Origin: Minisyncoccota bacterium
GTDB lineage: Bacteria; Patescibacteria; Paceibacteria; UBA9973; UBA918
Assembly: GCA_021734905.1 (NCBI GenBank)
Contig: JAIPIB010000009.1
Location: 1-27,831 of the forward strand
Length of the DNA: 27,831 bases
Direction: 5' to 3'
Below the pieces are notes generated by a model. That model saw only the letters and a program-made list of their open reading frames with translations, was not told the DNA's origin and did no database searches. A program made the position numbers and the translations under genes. Position 1 is the stretch's first letter; each line of letters opens with the position of its first letter. Below are positions 23,424 to 27,831 of this stretch, piece by piece.

Positions 23424-23957
23424 TTAATTATCCCCCGCAAGAGTAATAGTCATAACAAATGGAAGATTGGCGTCATGCGCTAGATCTGAAATCGGAATTT
23501 CTGCAGCATTAAACATATCTGATTTCTCCACCACCTGCTTAAATCGAGAAAGTGTGTCTCTCGTCAATGACGTCCCTTGTAATTGTATAGTATTTCCTTT
23601 CGATCCATCGGCTGTGAATGTCTTAAAGAAAATTCCTTGCGGCGCTAGACTTTGAATAGCATCAATCGCTTCGCTAATGACAACTGGTGAAGTTGGTGTT
23701 TTTAGCTGTGTAATGATTTCTTTGGTGAGATTAACATCCTGCTTAACCTTATCTAAAGATCCTCCACCCTGCTCGCTCTGTGTGATCTCAAATTGGAATT
23801 CATTAATTTGTGCTTCAATGAGTACATATGTTGGGATGAGCGATACAGTAAGGAGTACAAATACTCCGGCAAAAAGAAGCGAGAACGCTGCAAGAGTACG
23901 AAACATGTATTCGCGTCGCATTACTGTCTGACCTTCTGGTGGAATAAGATTAATCAT
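23424..23957 (-). CDS. pilN: PilN-like type IV pilus assembly protein
   Basis: 177 aa. It starts MINLIPP, the short cytoplasmic motif of PilN that docks into PilM. A transmembrane helix follows at about 20-45, then a coiled coil and a ferredoxin-like domain (GIFFKTFTADGSKGNTIQL, DTLSRFKQVVEKS). It lies 3 nt after pilM. Confidence 0.85.
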   Translation of the reverse strand: MINLIPPEGQTVMRREYMFRTLAAFSLLFAGVFVLLTVSLIPTYVLIEAQINEFQFEITQSEQGGGSLDKVKQDVNLTKEIITQLKTPTSPVVISEAIDAIQSLAPQGIFFKTFTADGSKGNTIQLQGTSLTRDTLSRFKQVVEKSDMFNAAEIPISDLAHDANLPFVMTITLAGDN

Positions 23958-23960
23958 ACA

Positions 23961-25055
23961 TCACATAAAATTTCTTAAGGCCAAACCAATCGCTGTCGCA
24001 TACCCATATGAATATTTTTGCGTAATTGGTGGTACATACTCCTCTAGAGAAAAAGCATTCCCCCAAACCTGAGCTCGCTCTGTAGGTATTCCTAGCACAT
24101 CAGAAAGATATTCTGGGAGTCCATAGAGATTTGCACTCCCTCCGCAAAGGATAATTTTTTTTATGGCGCGTGCCTCAGGTTCTATACCACGAGTATGCCA
24201 ATAATGAATGCGGATTCCAAGTTCATCTGCAATCGCCTCAGCGGTCTTCATGAGGAGGGCGGCAACTGCTTCATTGTCCTTTGTCTTGGAAAGCCCTTTC
24301 GTATTTTTAATTATTGTTATTTCGGACTCATCAATATCTCCAAGCACTGAACGCATATCTTGACTCATTTGACTTCCTGAAGTTTCAAGTGTCGACGCAT
24401 ACATAAGCATCCCTCTATGGACAATACCTACACCCATACGAGTCTTCCCAAAATCAACGATCATGGATGTATCGTCAAGTGCTTGAGAAATAGATGCACG
24501 AGCGATAGCCTGTGCTTCAATTTCAAAAGCAGCGGCAACAAGTCCAGCTTGTTGGCAGGCTTCATAATAATTGTGTATTGTATCTTTTGCATACACAGTT
24601 ACCGCAACACGAGTCATCCGCATTTTTGTATCTTCACCAACAATATCGTAATCAAAATATGCGTCTCGCGGAGAAAGTGGGACATTTTCTTCGAGTCGAA
24701 ATTCTAAAAGGTTTCGTATATCTTTTGTGGGAGTATTGGTGGCAATTGTTGTTTCAAAAAGATAGGCGCGTTCTTCAGGAAGTGAGATGTTTACATACCG
24801 AGCTCCACACAAATCCTTCATTTTTTTGAGCACTCCTGCCAGCTTTGCAACATCATGAACGTTCCCCCGCTCAACAATACCGGCAGGAATTTCAACATCG
24901 CCCCAATGCGTCAGGATAAGACCTTCGTCAGTGGGATGATTTCGTTCAAACTTTACATATTTAAGTGATGTATCAGAAATATCAACACCAACGCAAGGAA
25001 ACGCCATTATTCGCGGTGGCGGAGAAATCTGATGTACAAGCGAAAGAACTGACAT
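23961..25055 (-). CDS. pilM: PilM actin-like type IV pilus assembly protein
   Basis: 364 aa, ASKHA fold. The phosphate-1 motif is VGVDISDTSLKYVKFE, the phosphate-2 motif is SMIVDFGKTRMGVGIV, and the adenosine motif is ILCGGSANLYGLPEYLS. It forms the cytoplasmic ring that binds the PilN tail. The ATG at 25055 is kept, which leaves a 21-residue lead-in; an inner ATG at 25007 is possible. The promoter-like site just upstream favours the outer start. Confidence 0.92.
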   Translation of the reverse strand: MSVLSLVHQISPPPRIMAFPCVGVDISDTSLKYVKFERNHPTDEGLILTHWGDVEIPAGIVERGNVHDVAKLAGVLKKMKDLCGARYVNISLPEERAYLFETTIATNTPTKDIRNLLEFRLEENVPLSPRDAYFDYDIVGEDTKMRMTRVAVTVYAKDTIHNYYEACQQAGLVAAAFEIEAQAIARASISQALDDTSMIVDFGKTRMGVGIVHRGMLMYASTLETSGSQMSQDMRSVLGDIDESEITIIKNTKGLSKTKDNEAVAALLMKTAEAIADELGIRIHYWHTRGIEPEARAIKKIILCGGSANLYGLPEYLSDVLGIPTERAQVWGNAFSLEEYVPPITQKYSYGYATAIGLALRNFM

Positions 25056-25068
25056 AAAACGTATCTCT

Positions 25069-25097
25069 ATTATACGTTGGGAGCAGTAGTTCGTAAA
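25069..25097 (-). promoter_or_regulatory. Promoter of the pilMNO operon
   Basis: On the minus strand TTTACG (25097-25092) and a perfect TATAAT (25074-25069) with a 17-nt spacer. The ATG follows 14 nt after the -10, so the leader is very short. Confidence 0.6.
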
Positions 25098-25146
25098 TTA
25101 CATCTACAGCACTACTCAACGAATGCGCTGCATCGTCACCATATCA

Positions 25147-25491
25147 TTACTTAATTTTTGTTCCAGAGGGGACATCGCTTGTAGGAGACAGAAGTGCAAG
25201 AACATCCTCATGACTTGCTGCAAGGATCATTCCCTGACTTTCAAATCCGCGTATTGTACGTGGCTCAAGATTGACAACGTACGGAAATTTTTTCCCTACA
25301 AGCACTTGTGGGTCTTCAAAGTATTCACGAATCCCAGAGAGTATTTGCCGTGGTGTACTATTCCCTTCTGCATCAACGTCACCAACATCAACCATACACC
25401 TGAGGAGTTTGTCCGCGTTTTCCACAATCTCGACGGAGATTATTTCCCCTATACGAATTTCTACTTTCGAAAAATCGTCATAATTAATCAT
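25147..25491 (-). CDS. Stand-alone tRNA-binding (OB-fold) domain protein
   Basis: 114 aa. The whole protein is one tRNA-binding OB fold like the C-terminal domain of methionyl-tRNA synthetase and CsaA. Landmarks are FSKVEIRIGEIISVE, NADKLLRCMVDVG, RQILSGIREYF and SQGMILAAS. It may serve as a separate MetRS beta subunit or as a general tRNA-binding chaperone; sequence alone does not decide. It overlaps ruvX by 8 nt. Confidence 0.88.
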   Translation of the reverse strand: MINYDDFSKVEIRIGEIISVEIVENADKLLRCMVDVGDVDAEGNSTPRQILSGIREYFEDPQVLVGKKFPYVVNLEPRTIRGFESQGMILAASHEDVLALLSPTSDVPSGTKIK

Positions 25492-25882
25492 GTTTCTTTG
25501 TATTTTGTATTCTCATAATATAACTATTGAGAATGACGCTCGCTGCTGCAGCGTCAGTCATGTCAGTTCTTCCCTGAAAACGGATGGCTTCTTGTGTAGT
25601 GTACTGCTCAGGTTCGAGCTCAATAGGAAGTCCTATATTGAGCGTTAAGTCTTGAATAAATTCTTCAACTTTTGCATGTACGGCATTTGGTGTTCCCTCT
25701 CTACCTAAAGAATGCCCAATCACAATCTTTTCTACCTTCTCCTCTAAAACTATTTTTTCAATAGATTTCAAAAGGGTCCCGTCATTGGGGATGACTGAGT
25801 GCGGAAAGGCCATCATTCCTTTATCATCACTCAGGGCAATCCCAACACGTTTGGTCCCATAATCAATTCCCATGAGTCTCAT
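25484..25882 (-). CDS. ruvX: Putative pre-16S rRNA nuclease / Holliday-junction resolvase homologue YqgF
   Basis: 132 aa, complete RNase H-like fold. The catalytic Asp is in MGIDYGTKRVGIALSD. IVIGHSLGREGTPNAVH carries the second motif, and MTDAAAASVILNSY the C-terminal acidic residues. The family matures 16S rRNA ends and was also proposed as a resolvase. It is transcribed divergently from tRNA-Ser, and the downstream tRNA-binding gene overlaps it. Confidence 0.93.
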   Translation of the reverse strand: MRLMGIDYGTKRVGIALSDDKGMMAFPHSVIPNDGTLLKSIEKIVLEEKVEKIVIGHSLGREGTPNAVHAKVEEFIQDLTLNIGLPIELEPEQYTTQEAIRFQGRTDMTDAAAASVILNSYIMRIQNTKKHD

Positions 25883-25901
25883 GTGCCCAGCATATCACAT
25901 T

Positions 25902-25929
25902 TTGATTTAGGTCGAATTTCTGGTACTAT
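25902..25929 (+). promoter_or_regulatory. Promoter of tRNA-Ser
   Basis: TTGATT (25902-25907) and TACTAT (25924-25929) with a 16-nt spacer; the tRNA starts 18 nt later. Confidence 0.5.
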
Positions 25930-25947
25930 CGGTCTGTTGTAAAACAT

Positions 25948-26032
25948 GGAGGAGTCGCATAGTGGTTTAGTGCAGCGGTCTTGAAAACCGCCAGGGTGAA
26001 AGCCCTCGGGAGTTCGAATCTCCCCTCCTCCG
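25948..26032 (+). tRNA. tRNA-Ser (TGA)
   Basis: Class II tRNA. Acceptor GGAGGAG pairs with CTCCTCC and the discriminator is G, as usual for serine. Anticodon stem GCGGT/ACCGC encloses CTTGAAA, anticodon TGA. There is a long variable arm (AGGGTGAAAGCCCT). CCA is not encoded. No terminator follows; coding sequence of a broken XRE gene begins within 10 nt. Confidence 0.95.
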
Positions 26033-26040
26033 CAAATCAA

Positions 26041-26124
26041 AACGGAAAGAAAAATATCACTATTCAACAACTAGAACGCCTTGCACAAGCGCTTGATGTT
26101 TCAGTTGATAAACTGCTAAAATAA
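26041..26124 (+). pseudogene. C-terminal fragment of an XRE regulator
   Basis: An open frame without a start directly after tRNA-Ser reads NGKKNITIQQLERLAQALD and then VSVDKLLK before TAA. This is the end of a lambda-repressor-like HTH (compare the intact XRE end NPTLSTLTRLATALGVS at 14707-14916). The first two thirds of the domain are missing. The break lies within about 10 nt of the tRNA 3' end. It is not a copy of the intact XRE gene in this window. Confidence 0.75.
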
Positions 26125-26128
26125 AGAT

Positions 26129-27328
26129 ATGAAAAACACACAAAGAGGATTTGTTATGCCCTTGCTTCTCGCACTCATCGCCATTTTGTTGGTCGGTGGC
26201 GGAATTTATGTTTATGAAAATAAAAAGGTGGAGACACCAATTACTCCTACAAGCACAACGGCACAGACAACAAATCAACCCGTAACCGAGAATTCTGTGT
26301 TGCCTCAAACAACTCAGACGACACAGACCAAAAACCAAACAGCTCCAGTTACACAGACTTCGAATTCTAAAATCTCTGACTGGAAAACATATGCTAAAGA
26401 TGGATTTCAGATGCAATATCCATCACAGTACGAAGTACGTAAACAAAATGTAGCTGGTAGCTATGCAACCATTTCGTTTCAGGCGAGTGACGCTAACCGC
26501 GTGCTCGGTGTAAACGTAACGTCTGGAAATTGTAAAGATCTTGGCTCCAACATAAAAACGTCCCAAGTAACTATCAACGGCACGTCCTTTATTAAAGGCG
26601 ATGTAAGTAATGATTTTAGCGGAATGCAGACACGCGCCAGTGCTGTTGAATATTGTGCTATGAGTAACGGGGGAGCATATAAAATAATTCCTAGAATATT
26701 CTTCAGTAAGGGAGGGGCGGTTCTAGATGTCGACAAAGATCCCGTTTTTAATCAAATGATCTCATCATTTAAAATTACGCCCACTATTACTACGGCAAGT
26801 TCCGTAACGGGACAAAACTTTGTAATGGTAAGCGGAGAGACTGCTCACGTCTGGGGCGCTAATCTAATTAATAACGGAACCATAACAACGACAGTGTTTA
26901 TTGGAAGTACTAAAGTTTCCGCTCTGCCCCCTTCTGAAATGTCTAACGATAATGGTTTTAATTTTGTTGTGCCGTCTTCATTGGTAGCAGGACAAAGTTA
27001 TGATTTGTACGTTACTAACAATATCGGAACGAGTAATGTCGTGAGAGTTAAAATTCTGGCTAGTTCGCCAACATCAACGACCCCAACCGTCTCATATCTC
27101 AATCCAACATCGGTAAAAGTGGGTGACACTATTACTGTATATGGATCAAATCTTTACGGAACGATATTTAGCCTTGATAATCTTTGGGGGACAACAGATA
27201 ATTCAATTTATCAAGACCCGTCAGGTACTTCTTTCAGCTTTGTCGTTCCTACAGAAATGAAGAGTGTCGGCACTCATAGTCTCCAGGTTGACGGTGCAAT
27301 TAAGCCAGTTACATTCACCATCCAGTAG
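26129..27328 (+). CDS. Prepilin-like surface protein with TIG-like domains
   Basis: 399 aa. The N-terminus KNTQRGFVMPLLLALIAIL has a basic lead, a Gly-Phe junction and a hydrophobic helix to about residue 28, as in type IV prepilins, but the conserved Glu5 is absent. A Thr/Gln-rich linker (35-85) follows. A domain at about 88-215 (DGFQMQYPSQYEV, three Cys at about 133, 171 and so on) resembles small extracellular PsbP-like domains of other bacteria, weakly. Two IPT/TIG-like immunoglobulin folds close the protein at about 220-310 and 320-399 (VSGETAHVWGANL, VKVGDTITVYGSNLYG). Probably surface-exposed; it may be assembled by the nearby Pil proteins (inference). Confidence 0.8.
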   Translation: MKNTQRGFVMPLLLALIAILLVGGGIYVYENKKVETPITPTSTTAQTTNQPVTENSVLPQTTQTTQTKNQTAPVTQTSNSKISDWKTYAKDGFQMQYPSQYEVRKQNVAGSYATISFQASDANRVLGVNVTSGNCKDLGSNIKTSQVTINGTSFIKGDVSNDFSGMQTRASAVEYCAMSNGGAYKIIPRIFFSKGGAVLDVDKDPVFNQMISSFKITPTITTASSVTGQNFVMVSGETAHVWGANLINNGTITTTVFIGSTKVSALPPSEMSNDNGFNFVVPSSLVAGQSYDLYVTNNIGTSNVVRVKILASSPTSTTPTVSYLNPTSVKVGDTITVYGSNLYGTIFSLDNLWGTTDNSIYQDPSGTSFSFVVPTEMKSVGTHSLQVDGAIKPVTFTIQ

Positions 27329-27355
27329 TAAGTAAATTCTGAGGGAGCAATCCAC

Positions 27356-27384
27356 GCCGTTTTATAATTTTTCCTAAAAACGGC
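27356..27384 (+). terminator. Terminator downstream of prepilin-like gene
   Basis: 8-bp stem GCCGTTTT/AAAACGGC with a 13-nt T-rich loop, 28 nt after the stop. The T tract is in the loop rather than after the stem, so it is only a fair intrinsic terminator. Confidence 0.45.
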
Positions 27385-27831
27385 TGGGATTATGTGCGCG
27401 GTGGGAGGGCGGGCAAGCACATATAAACTCTGAGCCTCGCCATTCCTTTTGGAAATTGGTTTGGCGAGGCACTTTTCGTATTTGCATCGAACGGCTCATT
27501 CCTTCCCATTTGAGCCGTTAGGCGGGAAGATTTAAGCCGTTCCCGCTCGAGTCCTGCCGCTCCATTCCATTCTTCAATGCATTCCACCGCCAAAACAAAA
27601 ATGCATGGGAAGCGGCAGGCGAAGGGCGGCCCCGCGTAATCGCGGGGCGAGCGCCGAGTCTGCGAGGCGCGAGATGGTCAGGGTTTCCGCTCGAAAAAGG
27701 TTCGCACAAAGGTTATAATCTCACCGCACATAGAGACTTCATCGGAAGTCAGACCAGAACCGCCCCGCGCCGGAGGCGCGGGGGGGGGCGAAGGAGGGTC
27801 GTGCAAAAGGGGGAATGTCACCCCCACAAAT
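27385..27831. other. GC-rich non-coding region of serial palindromes
   Basis: No credible gene in over 440 nt. Perfect or near-perfect stems occur one after another: 27434-27480 (9 bp), 27490-27519 (9 bp), 27522-27546 (7 bp), 27553-27619 (9 bp), 27629-27648 (8 bp), 27735-27750 (6 bp), 27761-27785 (9-11 bp) and 27809-27825 (5 bp). The second half is far richer in G and C than the rest of the window and has a run of ten G. It may contain the start of a structured RNA gene or an rRNA leader that continues outside. Confidence 0.5.
27691..27719 (+). promoter_or_regulatory. Promoter-like site reading out of the window
   Basis: Perfect TATAAT at 27714-27719 with TCGAAA 17 nt upstream as a fair -35. 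Transcription would begin near 27726 and enter the GC-rich hairpins at 27735-27825. Confidence 0.45.

Noticed and set aside
26060..26416. Cysteine-rich minus-strand frame
   Set aside because: It is antisense to the prepilin-like N-terminus and linker; the composition reflects the Thr/Gln-rich codons on the other strand.
27390..27709. Small minus-strand frames in the GC-rich end
   Set aside because: They overlap serial palindromes, have no family resemblance and owe their length to the high GC content.
1..27831. CRISPR array
   Set aside because: No regularly spaced short direct repeats with unique spacers were seen; the repeats present are tRNA-end copies or hairpins.
27720..27831. Start of RNase P RNA, tmRNA or SRP RNA
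   Set aside because: The characteristic conserved segments of these RNAs are not visible in the part inside the window.

Overview
The window looks like a piece of a small, AT-rich bacterial genome of the Candidate Phyla Radiation (Patescibacteria, Parcubacteria-like). This is inferred from the gene families, not from a marker tree. Supporting signs are an L19 with a long Ala/Glu tail, compact house-keeping genes often without visible Shine-Dalgarno sites, a minimal pilM-pilN-pilO block, a small prepilin-like TIG protein and a truncated serine recombinase. Most tRNA genes lack a complete encoded CCA and have a terminator touching the tRNA end.

Left flank (1-3840), mostly minus strand: tRNA-His, a Nudix hydrolase, tRNA-Leu, rplS, an RluA-family pseudouridine synthase, uppS, acylphosphatase, then tRNA-Val on the plus strand. 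tRNA-Leu and tRNA-Val are each followed, 161 and 181 bp away, by an exact 20-nt copy of their own 3' end. The spacers are tiny structured modules that share a conserved hairpin block.

Accessory island (about 3841-22100): first the C-terminal remnant of a serine recombinase, then a minus-strand operon of phage packaging type (ParB-methyltransferase fusion, small terminase, large terminase ATPase, two zinc-ribbon proteins) with no portal, capsid or tail gene. Next come a secreted coiled-coil protein behind a leader full of competing inverted repeats and a 923-aa membrane protein of unknown function. A complete serine recombinase on the plus strand follows, with a palindrome over its start. Downstream lies a tight four-gene operon: a small XRE regulator with a palindromic operator, a 1622-aa Type ISP-like restriction-modification enzyme (Mrr-type nuclease, helicase, N6-adenine methylase, target-recognition region), a membrane-anchored PIF1-like helicase, and a 283-aa protein of unknown function. 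The gaps are 1-3 nt, so the last three genes are a candidate extended defence system.

Right flank (22100-27831): tRNA-Arg with a 54-nt exact copy of its 5' portion 170 bp upstream and a third decayed copy; a pilus-assembly operon (pilM, pilN, pilO, small membrane protein); ruvX and a stand-alone tRNA-binding domain; tRNA-Ser followed directly by the amputated C-terminus of an XRE regulator; a prepilin-like protein with TIG-like repeats; and a GC-rich run of palindromes ending in a promoter-like site whose transcript would leave the window.

The recurring theme is tRNA genes as breakpoints: four of the five tRNAs carry a partial duplicate or a truncated gene beside them, and the breaks in three of them fall in the T-loop.
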